In this document: one piece after another, positions 1-9,451 of the stretch
How positions within the stretch are numbered: the stretch's first letter is position 1
How the letters are laid out: every line of letters starts with the position of its first letter
Origin: Tahibacter amnicola
GTDB lineage: Bacteria > Pseudomonadota > Gammaproteobacteria > Xanthomonadales > Rhodanobacteraceae
Length of the DNA: 64,000 bases
Direction: 5' to 3'
Assembly (NCBI RefSeq): GCF_025398735.1
Contig: NZ_CP104694.1
Span: 3,373,001-3,437,000, forward strand
Notes under the pieces: model-generated
Told to the model about the DNA's origin: nothing
What the model saw: the letters and a program-made list of their open reading frames with translations, nothing else
Database searches by the model: none
Position numbers and translations under genes: made by a program

Positions 1-829
1 GCATCGACGCAAGGGCAGTACGACTCCAGACGCCATTTCTGCGGTCGTACACGACCGCGGTATCCCTCGCCGGGCCTCCATCCGTGGCAATGACAGCGCC
101 CACGACCACCATGTCGCCATAGACGGCAACCTGGCGACCGAACCCGGAGTTCGTCCAGCCGTCGTCGGGCAGGAGGACGCCCTGTTCGGTCCACGTGTCA
201 CCACTTTGGGTGAACACGACGGCACCCTTGCCCTTGCTCCCGACGACTAAGGTGTCTTCGAACAGCGCCAGGGACGTTCCGAATTCGGCGTCGCAGGGCA
301 GGCTTGTGGATACGATCCTGGCCTTCTGGGACCACACCTCCTGGCCGCTTTCGAAGACATAGACCGCGCCACAGCCATCGCCCGGGGCGCCGGCAATGGC
401 AATCGGCTGGGGAAATGGCAAGCTCCGGGCGGCGACCGAGGTCCCGAAACGGGCGTGCTTGCGTTGCGTTGATGGAATGAGCTTGGCGAAGGGGCGCCCG
501 AGCAACCCGGGGCGCATCAGATAGACGGAACCGGCATTTTCTGGTCCACCTGCGCTGTCGCCCGGCAGGCCGACAACGACCGCATCCTGTGATACGGCAA
601 GGCTGGCACCGAACCATTCGCGTGCGCCGCCGTCCCAACCAAGGCTATCGAGGAGGCCGCCGGTAACCAGTTCCAACGGGTTGCCGGATTCACTGCGTTT
701 GATTTCGTTGGCCGACAGGTTGCAGGTCGGTGTACTGCTGCCCAGGATCACCAGTAGCGCAATCGCGCTACCCGATACCCGATGCCGCCAGGACGATCGC
801 TCCTGCGTGTATGAAATGACTTGTCTCAT
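1..829 (-). CDS. FG-GAP repeat secreted protein (3' end beyond window)
   Basis: The reading frame starts at an ATG (829-827) just after an in-frame TGA (838-836) and runs off the left edge, so at least 276 residues are present. The N-terminus has a hydrophobic stretch (about residues 20-31, SAIALLVILGSS) followed by a Cys, which may be a signal peptide or lipobox. The body repeats an FG-GAP_2-like unit: WFGASLAVSQDAVVVGLPGD, FGTSVAARS...AIAGAPGDGCGAVYVF, FGTSLALFEDTLVVGSKG, FGRQVAVYGDMVVVGAV. Such units form beta-propellers in exported bacterial proteins; the specific function is unknown. The C-terminus lies outside the window, so whether it carries the IFANGFQ-like tag seen elsewhere here cannot be told. 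Confidence 0.8.
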   Translation of the reverse strand, partial: MRQVISYTQERSSWRHRVSGSAIALLVILGSSTPTCNLSANEIKRSESGNPLELVTGGLLDSLGWDGGAREWFGASLAVSQDAVVVGLPGDSAGGPENAGSVYLMRPGLLGRPFAKLIPSTQRKHARFGTSVAARSLPFPQPIAIAGAPGDGCGAVYVFESGQEVWSQKARIVSTSLPCDAEFGTSLALFEDTLVVGSKGKGAVVFTQSGDTWTEQGVLLPDDGWTNSGFGRQVAVYGDMVVVGAVIATDGGPARDTAVVYDRRNGVWSRTALASM

Positions 830-1606
830 TTGAGGTCATCCAGAGAATGGGAGGATGACGTGTGTATCGCCCTGCTTCCCGCAAGGTGGGCCCCCGGCGT
901 GACACGCGTCAGGCAGGTACCCGCGACGGGAGGGGAAACATGGTCAGCCGCTAGCAGGGAAGGGTGAAAGATGGGCGTTACGTCACAGTTCCGTACGGCG
1001 TGTCGCCAACGGTGCTACGTCATTGCCAGCACCGGGAATCCACCATTGCTATCACCCACCGGAGTTAGCGGTAGCGACAATCGCTGTCTTGCGGCCGTCG
1101 TTTTTCTGTATGCGAGGAAGCGGCGTAGCGCTGCCGGAACCACGTCGGCTCGGCGAACCGTCTCAAATCCGGCGAACATGCGGCTGATCGGCCGGTTCAA
1201 GGTCAGCATGGTGCTGGTCGACGCTGATGGTGCCCGGCGGATTCGTCGGGCTGTGTGCGCGGACCGGACTCTTGATGGACTCCAGGTCGATCGATCGCTT
1301 CGCTTTGGGTAGCGCCGGGTTATGGCGGGTGGGCACACGTGACGTTGCCCGGCACGCCGACAGGCTCGACCAGTGGCAGGCGGCGAATGGAGAGGGCAGC
1401 GCTGGAGTCCCGAAAAGGGTCCACTCCGATACCGAGCTGGGGTCGCCGACGCCACCGCACAAACCGACCAGCGTTGCCAACACGCCCTCAGACGGGCTGG
1501 CTGTGTTGGGGTTCTATGCTAGTTTCTGCGGGTGTCATGGAGGACGCCAGGTGGGCACCAGGGATGCGTCGAAAATGCTGCACCGCAGAGAGGATGGCCT
1601 GACACG
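830..1606. other. Gene-free stretch of about 780 bp
   Basis: It lies between the divergent starts of the FG-GAP gene and the DUF2625 gene. Several overlapping open frames exist on both strands, but none has a recognisable domain or a good ribosome binding site. It presumably holds both promoters. Nothing else was recognised. Confidence 0.4.
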
Positions 1607-2254
1607 ATGCGTACCCTGTACGAACTCATCGACCTCCACGAGCCAGCGTTTCCCCTGGTGCGCCAATGGGCTGCTTCCGCTGTCAGGTCGGTGGAGATCC
1701 TGCCTCCGTCGGCCCAACGCGATGCGGCCCTGCTCAAGGTGCAGGTCACCACCCGATCGCCAATGGGAGCGATCATCCATGATACCGGCGGTATCTTGGT
1801 CGATGGAGGATGGCTGCGCATTCTAGGCTCCGGCCACCCCCGGCTGACACGAACGCTGCCGGGCTGGAACGTCGGGCGCGGCGAAGGCTTCCTGCTCGTC
1901 GCCGACGACGCCGTCGGGGGGTTCTTCGCCATCAACGGCGGCGCGCTCGGCGGCGATCCGGGTGGCATGTACTACTTCGCACCCGACTCGCTGGCGTGGG
2001 AACCGCTGCACGTGGGCTACTCCGAATTCCTGCAGTGGTCCTTTTCGGAGGGGCTTGGCGCCTTTTACGACTGGATCCGCTGGCAGGGTTGGGAGGACGA
2101 CGTGCGCACCTTGCAGGGCGACCGCAGCTTCAGCTTCTATCCCTTCCTCTTCACTGCGGAAGGCGAGGGAGGGCGCGGGTCACGAAGCGATGTCGATGTC
2201 GCCGAAAGCTGGACGCTGAGCCTCAATTTTGCGAGCCAGCTTGGCGCCCGGTGA
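1607..2254 (+). CDS. DUF2625 family protein
   Basis: A 215-residue soluble protein that matches the DUF2625 family along its whole length. It contains the block VQVTTRSPMGAIIHDTGG, then WLRILGSGHPRLTR, LLVADDAVGGFFAINGGALG and GGMYYFAPDSLAWEPL. No biochemical function is established for the family. The ATG at 1607 was chosen over the frame's earlier start (1532) because MRTLYELIDLHEP is where family members begin and GAGAGGA lies upstream (1588-1594). It is convergent with the methyltransferase gene that follows, about 45 bp apart. Confidence 0.85.
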   Translation: MRTLYELIDLHEPAFPLVRQWAASAVRSVEILPPSAQRDAALLKVQVTTRSPMGAIIHDTGGILVDGGWLRILGSGHPRLTRTLPGWNVGRGEGFLLVADDAVGGFFAINGGALGGDPGGMYYFAPDSLAWEPLHVGYSEFLQWSFSEGLGAFYDWIRWQGWEDDVRTLQGDRSFSFYPFLFTAEGEGGRGSRSDVDVAESWTLSLNFASQLGAR

Positions 2255-2298
2255 GCCGCGTAGCCGGGTATTTCCGGCGCGATCCCGAATAGACGACC

Positions 2299-2970
2299 CT
2301 AGCCGGGTTCTTTCGCAACGAACAGCGCCACCTTGCCCTGCACGCGAATGTCGACTTTCCGGAAATGCCGGTTCAGGGCATCGGAGAGTGAATCGACGGT
2401 GTCGAACCGATTTCCGAAGATGCCTTTGCGATTGTAGACGCGCATCAGCGTGCGCCCGAAGGCGTTGTGGCTGGCGCAATCGCCGAGGATCGTCGCGCCG
2501 TACAGCACGCCGGTGGCCGCCAGATGTGGCTTGAGATGGGCGAAGACATCCGCTTTCTCCGTCATCGTGCCTGGAAGGCAATGGAGCAGGTAGAACAGCG
2601 AGATCGAGTCGAACGGTGCGGCGCCATCGAGTGCGATGGGGCGCATCACGTCCCTTGCGTACAGACCGGCGTTGGGACGTCCCATGCGCCTGGCGGCTGT
2701 GCGCAGGCTGGTCTCGTTGAGATCGAGCAAGGCGACGGCACGGTTGTCCGGTGAGCCAGCGTGCGCGAGGTAGTAGCCGGTCCCGACGCCGACATCGAGG
2801 TGACGGGCTCCCAGGTGTTCGCGATAGAACGGCAGCAGCACCTGCGTCGTGGAGCATTGCCAGGCCCACCGGTTGGATACGCCGAGCACCCACGCGTCGT
2901 ACGCCTTGAGTACGAAGGGCGAGTAGACCGCTGCACCGGCCTGGGTGTCGAGGGAAGAGGCGTTCTGCAT
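2299..2970 (-). CDS. Class I SAM-dependent methyltransferase
   Basis: A 223-residue protein with a Rossmann methyltransferase core. Motif I is LDVGVGTGYYL (SAM binding), the acidic residue ending strand 2 is in ALLDLNE, and motif IV-V is in FDSISLFYLLHCLPG. The segment after that (GVLYGATILGD) fits strand 5. The substrate is not apparent; small cytosolic enzymes of this type methylate metabolites or lipids. The ATG at 2970 is preferred because AAGGA sits 8 bases upstream; in-frame ATGs at 2979 and 3000 are less well placed. It is read against the DUF2625 gene. Confidence 0.85.
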   Translation of the reverse strand: MQNASSLDTQAGAAVYSPFVLKAYDAWVLGVSNRWAWQCSTTQVLLPFYREHLGARHLDVGVGTGYYLAHAGSPDNRAVALLDLNETSLRTAARRMGRPNAGLYARDVMRPIALDGAAPFDSISLFYLLHCLPGTMTEKADVFAHLKPHLAATGVLYGATILGDCASHNAFGRTLMRVYNRKGIFGNRFDTVDSLSDALNRHFRKVDIRVQGKVALFVAKEPG

Positions 2971-3153
2971 GGTGATCATCCTTGATGGGGACGGAAACAA
3001 TGTGAGGTATGGGCTAGGTGCGCCGCTGGATGACCGATCGTGTGTAGCGGGTGAGGATACTTACCCGGGCGCGCTGAATTTGAAAGCCTTTGGCGGCTCG
3101 ACGCCGGGAATTCCGCTCCGGAACCGCCGACCTGTCCGGCAGGCCACTGGACG

Positions 3154-3576
3154 CTACGGCTTGCCGTACCGTTTCTTCACGTGGGCGATCGACCCGGCGA
3201 CCAGCTGCTCCAGCACCTTGATATCGATGTCGGCAAGTCGTTTGAAGTACAGGCACGACTTGCCCATCTTGTGCTTGCCTAGCCTGGCGAGCAATGCGGC
3301 TTGCTCCGCATCGTCACAGCCCAGGTAGACGACCAGGTCGCGACCGCGTATGGCAAAGCCGGCCATACACATCTCACCGGAGTGCCCACTGGGATAGGTA
3401 TACGTGTACGAACCGTACCCGACGATGCTCGGCCCCCACATTCTCGGCGGCTGTTTGGTGAGCTTGCCGAGCATTGTCATCAGCGTCTTGCAGTCAGCCG
3501 TCTGTTCCTCGCTCGCTCGCGATGCAATGTAGTCCTCGATGCCGGCGTCGGTGGGTCTGGTCTTGATCGGGGCCAT
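3154..3576 (-). CDS. DUF1801 domain protein
   Basis: A 140-residue cytosolic protein of the DUF1801 (YdhG-like) family, shown by PPRMWGPSIVGYGSYTYTYP in the middle and KMGKSCLYFKRLADID, then LVAGSIAHVKKRYG, at the end. Function of the family is not established. The open frame continues far upstream, but the family's length and GGAAG 8 bases before the ATG at 3576 set the start there; an ATG at 3585 is the alternative. The divergent alkylmercury-lyase homologue begins about 150 bp away. Confidence 0.85.
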   Translation of the reverse strand: MAPIKTRPTDAGIEDYIASRASEEQTADCKTLMTMLGKLTKQPPRMWGPSIVGYGSYTYTYPSGHSGEMCMAGFAIRGRDLVVYLGCDDAEQAALLARLGKHKMGKSCLYFKRLADIDIKVLEQLVAGSIAHVKKRYGKP

Positions 3577-3724
3577 TGCGTGCATCTTCCGTCGGTGAGG
3601 GGCGAATCGGTATCGGTTCATACGGAGACGGAGGCGTTCCGTTCCGCGGTGGACGCGCCTACTGTAACCTGCCACGACCGCTGGGCAGCGGGCACCGGAT
3701 GCAGCCTTTGACGAGAATTCGGCC

Positions 3725-4405
3725 GTGACGAATCTTTCCACATTGCACGAAGCCATCATCTGCGGGTTTCTCCGGAACCAGCGGGCACCGACGATCAGCG
3801 AGATCGCCGCACGGTTCCGTTGTGATGAAACGACGGTGCGAAGCGGCTTGCAAGCCTTGGCGGAGTACCACGGCGTGGTGCTCCATCCACATTCGGGTGA
3901 GGTCTGGGTGGCCCATCCATTCTCTGCCGCACCGACGACCTGCGTGGTCAGATCGGGGGCATGTGCCTGGTGGGGCAATTGCGCCTGGTGTTCCCTGGGC
4001 GTGGCGCACCTTGCCGGAGGTACGGCGACGATCGAGACGCGCCTGGGCGCGATGGATGCGCCGGCCACGATCCGGATCGAGGACGGCAACCTGCTGGATA
4101 AGGACTACGTCGTCCACTTCCCGATTCCCATGCGCAAGGCCTGGGAGAATGTCATCTACACCTGCTCTGTCATGCTGGTGTTCCGCACCGGGGCGGAGGT
4201 CGACCACTGGTGTGCGACGCGCGGCATCCCCAAGGGCGATGTCCGCCCGATCGAGCAGATCTGGCGGTTCGCGGCAGAGTGGTACTCCCGTCACGCGGAC
4301 GCCGACTGGAAGAAGTGGTCCGTCAGCGAGGCCACTGATCTCTTTCGCCGGCACGGGTTGGACGGGCCGGTCTGGACGCTGCCGGATCAATCCGGGCGTT
4401 TCTGA
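3725..4405 (+). CDS. Alkylmercury lyase (MerB) family protein with N-terminal winged helix
   Basis: A 226-residue protein with the organomercurial-lyase layout: an N-terminal HTH-like helical part (TISEIAARFRCDETTVRSGL, residues 23-42) then the lyase core. MerB enzymes cleave the C-Hg bond with Cys96, Asp99 and Cys159. Here WCSLG (residues 88-92) supplies Cys89 and YTC supplies Cys147, aligning by motif with Cys96 and Cys159, but Gly92 stands at the Asp99 position. CxxC residues (C86, C89) are also present. Loss of the Asp and the absence of merA/merT/merP nearby mean organomercurial lyase activity is uncertain. It starts at a GTG. No other mer gene is within 30 kb; a MerR/P-type ATPase operon lies at 38.3 kb. 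Confidence 0.8.
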   Translation: MTNLSTLHEAIICGFLRNQRAPTISEIAARFRCDETTVRSGLQALAEYHGVVLHPHSGEVWVAHPFSAAPTTCVVRSGACAWWGNCAWCSLGVAHLAGGTATIETRLGAMDAPATIRIEDGNLLDKDYVVHFPIPMRKAWENVIYTCSVMLVFRTGAEVDHWCATRGIPKGDVRPIEQIWRFAAEWYSRHADADWKKWSVSEATDLFRRHGLDGPVWTLPDQSGRF

Positions 4406-4488
4406 AGTCCCCCGGCAAGCTTTCGGGGCGACCTGTTGGTCACGCCGATTTGCATTCGTCCGCCCGCCACCTCGGTTAGGATGGCGCC

Positions 4489-7400
4489 GTGCCCAGCGCA
4501 GCGTCCTCCGCAGACTCCTCCGGTCGGCTCGACTACCGGCCGGTGGTATCCATTTGGCGCTTCCTGCGCATTTGTTTGTTGATCAGCGGTGCCCAGGCCT
4601 GTTTCAGTGCCGGGGCACGTGCTGCCGAGCTGCCAGATCCGCCGCCGGGACACTATGTCTTCCGCAGCTACGGCCCCGAGCAGGGGCTGACCAATACCAG
4701 TGTCGTCCGCCTGCTGCAGGACCGGGTCGGCTTCCTCTGGGTCGGCACCGAGGACGGCTTGTACCGCTACGACGGCTACCGTTTCGACGAATTCGGCCTG
4801 GCAGCAGGGCTGCCGTCGACGCATATCTATGCGATCCACGAGGACCCGGATGGCCAGCTCTGGGTTGGCACGCTGGCGGGGCTTTGCCGACGCCAGGGGC
4901 GCCACTTCGTCGCAGTTGCGCCGGACGTGGGGTTGCCGCGGGAAGCCATCAACGGGATTGCCGACGGGCCGTCCGGCCTGTGGATCGCCACGCCCCAGGG
5001 GCCATTTGCCCGCACGGCCGATGGTCGGTTCACGACGGTCGCCGACTGGCCGGCCGGCGAAGCGACGGCGCTGTGGCGGCGCCGCCAGGCACAGCGTGTG
5101 TGGCTGGCACACTGGAACGGGCAGGGCAGCGTGCTCAGTTGGAACGGCGGTCACTGGACCCGTTTCGAGCTCCACGCGCACCAGCGTATCGACGCCATCG
5201 TGGAAGACGGTGGCGGCCGCGTCTGGGCCCGTACGCCCACACGCCTGTGGGTGCTGGAACCGGGCGCCACTGGTTTCGTCGAGGCGGCCACGCCGCTGCC
5301 GCTGGTAAGCAACCGGAGTTACCTGGCCGTGGACCGTCGCGGCGAGCTGTGGGTGTCCAATGACCGGGGACTGATGCATCGCGGTGAAACGGGCTGGAAC
5401 ATCATCGGTCCCCGGCAGGGGCTGCCCGGAGGGCCCTGGCCGTTCCTGGAAGATCGCGAAGGTTCCATCTGGGTCGGCACGGTCGGCCTGCACCGGTTGC
5501 TTGGGCGAGGTGCGGTGCACGCCTACACCACCTCGGAAGGGCTGCCCTACAACGTCGTCTGGTGCATTCATCGTGATCGCAGGCAACGGCTGTGGGTGGG
5601 CACCAGTCATGGTCTTGCAGTGCTGGAAGGCGATGCGTTCCGAACCATTGCCGGCACCGAGTCAAATACGATCCGCTCGATTGTGGAGAGCCCGGACGGT
5701 CGCCTGTACATGAGCGGTGTACCGGGCAATGACGTGTTGATCTACGACCCGGCCAGTGAACGGATTCAACGGGTCGAAATCGGTGCAGCCGATCCCAAGC
5801 GCACCTTCCGACTGCTGCTCGATGGCGAGGGGCTGCTCTGGGCCAGCACCGACCGGGCAGGTCTGTTCCACGCGGATACGCGGGCTGACACGCTGCGCTT
5901 CGAACCGGTGACATTGCCCGGAGGCAGTGCGCAGGAGTCGGTCAGTGACGTCCGCGCAGATGCCGCCGGTCGGATCTGGGCGGCGGGCCGGAATGGCCTG
6001 GCGCTGCGCGAGAACGGGCACTGGCGACGTTTCACGGCGCAGGATGGACTGCGCCAGGACAGCGTGGCCTATGTGTTTCCACGCCGCAACGGCGAACTGC
6101 TGGTGCCGTACGTCGAACCGTACGGTATTGCGAGGCTCCGGTACGAAGGCGGCAAGCTGCGCATCGTGGGACATCTGGACAATGCCACAACGCAATCCGC
6201 CGACAAGGCGTATCTGGTGGGTGAAGACCGCGACGAGCAGATCTGGATCGGCGGCGGCAAAGGCGTCGACGTCGTCGGCAGCGGCGGCACCGTGCATTTT
6301 GGCTATACCGAAGGGTTGGTGGGGGAAGACACGGCCAGCATGTCGTTCCTGGCCGAAGCCAGCGGGAATGTATGGATCGGCACCACGCAGGGCCTGGTGC
6401 GCGTGGATACCCAGGCGCTGCACACCCTCGCCGACCCGGTGCCGCCAACGGTCGCGCTGATTGATATCACCCTTGGCAAACAATCGCTCCTGCCCACCGA
6501 CACCACCGTGCAGACGCCCTATGGCGACAACACCTTCGCGGTGCGGTTTGCCGGCTTGAGTTTTCTCGGCGAAGGGAAAATCGAATACCGCGAGCGCCTG
6601 GCCGGTCGGGAATCCGAATTCAATACGAGCACAACGCGCGAGGCGCGCTATTCCGCCCTGGCGCCTGGCCGCTACCGCTACGAAGTGGCGGCGCGTGTCG
6701 TTCCCTATGGCGCGTGGGGGCCTGCCACCACGTTCGAGTTCGAGGTGCTGCCGGCGTGGTGGCAATCCTGGTGGACACGCGGACTGGTCATCGTGTGGAT
6801 ACTGGGGCTGGCTGTCCTGGTGTTCCGTTGGCGCACGGCCGCCTTGCTCCGGCGCAACCGCGTACTGGAAGCGCAAGTCGCCGAACGCACGGTGGCGCTG
6901 CGCGAGGCAAACCTGGACCTGAGCCGCGCGAATCTGCAGCTGCACGTGGAAATCGACGAGCGCGTCGCCGCGCAGACGGCGTTGACCCAGCAAAACAGCG
7001 CACTGGAAGCACTCAACCAGCGTCTGGTGGGTACCCAGAACCAGTTGCTGCAGTCGGAGAAAATGGCCTCGGTGGGCCAGCTCGCCGCCGGCGTCGCTCA
7101 CGAGATCAATACACCGATTGCGTACGTGCGTTCCAACCTGGGCAGCCTGGAGCACTACTGGCAGTCCGTGGTATCGCTGCTCGACGCGTACGCGCGGCTC
7201 GAACCGCGCGTGGATCCGACGTTGCCGGAATTGGTGCAGGCCCAATCGCTCAAGGCATCGATCGAGCTGGACTACCTGCGCGACGACACCGTGCAGTTGC
7301 TGGGCGAAGCCAAGGACGGGGTCGACAAGGTCAAGAAGATTGTCTCGGACCTGCGGGACTTTTCCCATCTGGATGGCGCCGAATGGCAGTCGGTTGACGT

Positions 7401-7938
7401 GCACGAGGGGCTAGCCAGTACGCTCAACCTGATGGCATCGCCACTGCGCGACAAAGAGATCGAAGTGGTCACGCAGTATGCGGACCTGGCGCCGATCGAT
7501 TGCCAGCCATTCCAGCTCAACCAGGTATTCCTGAATGTCCTGACGAACGCGGTGCAATCCATCAGCGGAAAGGGACGCATCATTCTGAGCACCGGACAGG
7601 ACGACACGAGCGTCTGGATTCGCATCACGGACACCGGTTGCGGCATCGCACCGGAGCATCTGCCCCACGTGTGCGAACCCTTCTTCACCACCAAGCCGGT
7701 CGGATCCGGCACCGGCCTGGGCCTGTCGGTGGCCTACGGAATCGTGCAGGCGCATGGCGGGCATCTGGAAATTGCCAGCGAGCCGGGGCAGGGCACCCAG
7801 GTGACGATCCGCTTGCCGCGGCGCAGCGTGCGTCCTCTGGACGCGGGCGTCGGCGCGGTGTCGAAGCCGGCGGCGACAACCATCACTGCAGCCCGGCCGG
7901 CGCAGCCGACCGGAAACGGCAGCAATGGCCTACACTGA
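4489..7938 (+). CDS. Two-component sensor histidine kinase with periplasmic propeller
   Basis: A 1149-residue membrane sensor. After a signal or anchor segment (about residues 23-45) come Reg_prop repeats forming a periplasmic beta-propeller (FLWVGTEDGLYRYDGYRF, LWVGTLAGL, LWVGTSHGLAVLE and others, to about residue 650), then a Y_Y_Y domain (about 660-750) and one transmembrane helix (RGLVIVWILGLAVLVF). A coiled coil follows, then HisKA with His871 in VAHEINTP, and an HATPase_c domain with the N box (FLNVLTNAVQS), G1 (DTGCGI) and G2 (GTGLGLSVAYG). There is no receiver domain, unlike many hybrid two-component system proteins, so the partner regulator must be elsewhere. It starts at a GTG with TAGGA upstream. 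The ligand is unknown. Confidence 0.92.
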   Translation: MPSAASSADSSGRLDYRPVVSIWRFLRICLLISGAQACFSAGARAAELPDPPPGHYVFRSYGPEQGLTNTSVVRLLQDRVGFLWVGTEDGLYRYDGYRFDEFGLAAGLPSTHIYAIHEDPDGQLWVGTLAGLCRRQGRHFVAVAPDVGLPREAINGIADGPSGLWIATPQGPFARTADGRFTTVADWPAGEATALWRRRQAQRVWLAHWNGQGSVLSWNGGHWTRFELHAHQRIDAIVEDGGGRVWARTPTRLWVLEPGATGFVEAATPLPLVSNRSYLAVDRRGELWVSNDRGLMHRGETGWNIIGPRQGLPGGPWPFLEDREGSIWVGTVGLHRLLGRGAVHAYTTSEGLPYNVVWCIHRDRRQRLWVGTSHGLAVLEGDAFRTIAGTESNTIRSIVESPDGRLYMSGVPGNDVLIYDPASERIQRVEIGAADPKRTFRLLLDGEGLLWASTDRAGLFHADTRADTLRFEPVTLPGGSAQESVSDVRADAAGRIWAAGRNGLALRENGHWRRFTAQDGLRQDSVAYVFPRRNGELLVPYVEPYGIARLRYEGGKLRIVGHLDNATTQSADKAYLVGEDRDEQIWIGGGKGVDVVGSGGTVHFGYTEGLVGEDTASMSFLAEASGNVWIGTTQGLVRVDTQALHTLADPVPPTVALIDITLGKQSLLPTDTTVQTPYGDNTFAVRFAGLSFLGEGKIEYRERLAGRESEFNTSTTREARYSALAPGRYRYEVAARVVPYGAWGPATTFEFEVLPAWWQSWWTRGLVIVWILGLAVLVFRWRTAALLRRNRVLEAQVAERTVALREANLDLSRANLQLHVEIDERVAAQTALTQQNSALEALNQRLVGTQNQLLQSEKMASVGQLAAGVAHEINTPIAYVRSNLGSLEHYWQSVVSLLDAYARLEPRVDPTLPELVQAQSLKASIELDYLRDDTVQLLGEAKDGVDKVKKIVSDLRDFSHLDGAEWQSVDVHEGLASTLNLMASPLRDKEIEVVTQYADLAPIDCQPFQLNQVFLNVLTNAVQSISGKGRIILSTGQDDTSVWIRITDTGCGIAPEHLPHVCEPFFTTKPVGSGTGLGLSVAYGIVQAHGGHLEIASEPGQGTQVTIRLPRRSVRPLDAGVGAVSKPAATTITAARPAQPTGNGSNGLH

Positions 7939-7988
7939 AAATCAGGCAACGGTGCCCGTTGCTCAACGGCACTCCCGGAGTACCCCTG

Positions 7989-8549
7989 ATGGCCATTCGC
8001 AGCACTGCCGTTGCACTTTTCATGGCCTCGGGCGCGATCGGAACCGCATGGCCTTCGGCTGCGGGCGCCTGCAGAATCATGCAACACCATCCCGGTCCGT
8101 CCTACGTCCAGCCGACCCCGGAAGAAGCGGCACGGCGGGTCGCGGAGACGATCGCGACGAAGACCAGGAGAATGATGGAGATTCTCGGCAAAGGCGACAC
8201 GGTATTCGTGGGAATCGCGGAAAGGACCGAGGAAGGAGAAGGCGATGCGCGGAAAACCCGTTTCCGGATTGTCGAGCGGATAGCCGGACGTCTATGGGGC
8301 CGATTTGCCACGATCCACTGGACGGAATACGTCATGGACGACGGCTGTGAGTCGCACTGGAACGGCTACCAGATGCAAATGACCTATTTGATCGTCACCA
8401 GCAAGGGCAGGCCGATCCTGGGACGGCCGCTGGATAATCCGGATTTGCCCGAGCTTTTCACCTTCGAGGCCGCGGTGGATGTGGCCAGGAAGGCGGCAAA
8501 GGCCGGCCTGGTCGGTGAATCGAAAAACAAGAATGGTACCTCGCGCTAG
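7989..8549 (+). CDS. Small secreted protein of unknown function
   Basis: A 186-residue protein starting at the ATG at 7989, 50 bp after the histidine kinase gene and possibly co-transcribed with it. Residues 1-27 look like a signal peptide (MAIRSTAVALFMASG..., cleavage after AAGA). The mature part is charged, with a conserved-looking central block (GDTVFVGIAERTEEGEGD, then TRFRIVERIAGRLWG) and a few Cys and Trp residues, suggesting a compact periplasmic domain. No family is recognised. The frame is open far upstream inside the kinase gene, but the signal peptide fixes the start. Confidence 0.7.
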   Translation: MAIRSTAVALFMASGAIGTAWPSAAGACRIMQHHPGPSYVQPTPEEAARRVAETIATKTRRMMEILGKGDTVFVGIAERTEEGEGDARKTRFRIVERIAGRLWGRFATIHWTEYVMDDGCESHWNGYQMQMTYLIVTSKGRPILGRPLDNPDLPELFTFEAAVDVARKAAKAGLVGESKNKNGTSR

Positions 8550-8870
8550 AGCGCCGGCGACCCCATCCTCGCCCCGCGTCCGCCCGCATCACCAGCCATC
8601 GGCGGGGCGAGTATCGCCAGTTGGCATCCCGTGACGCTTTTCACCGCCCGGCCGCGTTCTCAGCTACGAGTTCGACAAAGCGGCGGGCGTTTGCAATGGG
8701 CAAAGGGTTCAGGTCGCTGGCGTCTTCCGGAATCGCCTGCAGGGGGGCGGGAGGGGCCGCTGTCCACGGGCGATTTTCGCGGGAGCAGGGACGGCCCGCC
8801 CCGGGCTGTGACATGTATTTGCGCGGTATTACGTTCTCTGGACGTAACTCCTCTCTGGACGCAGGCCGTC
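8550..8870. other. Intergenic region with a small inverted repeat
   Basis: About 320 bp without a convincing gene. At 8829-8847 there is an inverted repeat, TTACGT-N7-ACGTAA, about 25 bp upstream of the small basic ORF. It could be an operator for the 8871-9451 gene pair; this rests on symmetry alone. Confidence 0.3.
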
Positions 8871-9008
8871 ATGATGCGGTTTCTCAAGACACTCCTTCAG
8901 CCCTGGATTCGCCGGCGCCAGGCACGTCAATTGGCCGAACACGCCATGGCCTGCCTGGACAAGGCGCGAACAATCCGTCCGGTTCGTCGACGACCGGTGC
9001 GCGAATGA
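8871..9008 (+). CDS. Putative small basic protein, translationally coupled to FHA gene
   Basis: A possible 45-residue protein starting MMRFLKTLLQPWIRRRQ and ending RPVRRRPVRE, strongly basic with an amphipathic N-terminus. Its stop overlaps the start of the FHA gene in an ATGA arrangement (9005-9008), the usual sign of translational coupling. An ATG at 8874 is equally possible. No family is recognised; the case rests on the overlap and codon pattern. Confidence 0.4.
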   Translation: MMRFLKTLLQPWIRRRQARQLAEHAMACLDKARTIRPVRRRPVRE

Positions 9009-9451
9009 GCCATCCGACGCCGCTGCCCGACGGCGCAAATTCCGTGTCCGACTCAGGTGCGGACGACAATCGCGCCACTCCGCTGGCAAACCGGTTCGAT
9101 CATCGACGGGTGGCCGCTGACGGGGCTCGCCACGGGGTCGCCGATTCCGCGGCCGAAGCGCCGGCTGCCTCCTACACCCTCGTCATCATGAGCGGGCCGC
9201 GGATGGGCCTGCAGGCGCGGATTGGCGACGACCCTCTCATTATCGGCCGAGGCGCCGAGAGCGGCATCCGTCTGGATGATGTGCGCATCTCGCGCCGTCA
9301 TTGTGAACTGTGGCGCAGCGAAGGGGCCGTGTGGGTGCGCGACCTCGGTTCGAAAAACCGGACGATTCTCAATGGGCGCTTTGTCTACTTCGCCGAGGTA
9401 TGGCGGGGCGACTGCCTGACGATCGGCGATACGGTGATCGAAATCGTGTGA
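9005..9451 (+). CDS. FHA domain protein
   Basis: A 148-residue protein. Residues 1-55 are low-complexity and polar. Residues about 58-148 form a forkhead-associated domain with the core motifs in order: IIGRGAES (GR), ISRRHCEL (S..H) and GSKNRTILNG (N). FHA domains bind phosphothreonine peptides, so a link to the Ser/Thr kinase about 1 kb away is plausible. The ATG at 9005 lies in the ATGA overlap with the upstream small ORF; the frame is open to 8621, but the extra N-terminus has no family features. The sigma-factor gene follows on the same strand after 110 bp. Confidence 0.85.
   Translation: MSHPTPLPDGANSVSDSGADDNRATPLANRFDHRRVAADGARHGVADSAAEAPAASYTLVIMSGPRMGLQARIGDDPLIIGRGAESGIRLDDVRISRRHCELWRSEGAVWVRDLGSKNRTILNGRFVYFAEVWRGDCLTIGDTVIEIV

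Noticed and set aside
1227-1826. Plus-strand ORF upstream of and overlapping DUF2625
   Set aside because: Overlaps the DUF2625 gene in another frame and lacks any family feature.
5662-7404. 580-codon antisense ORF in the histidine kinase gene
   Set aside because: Lies opposite the propeller and kinase domains; no domain and no start site.
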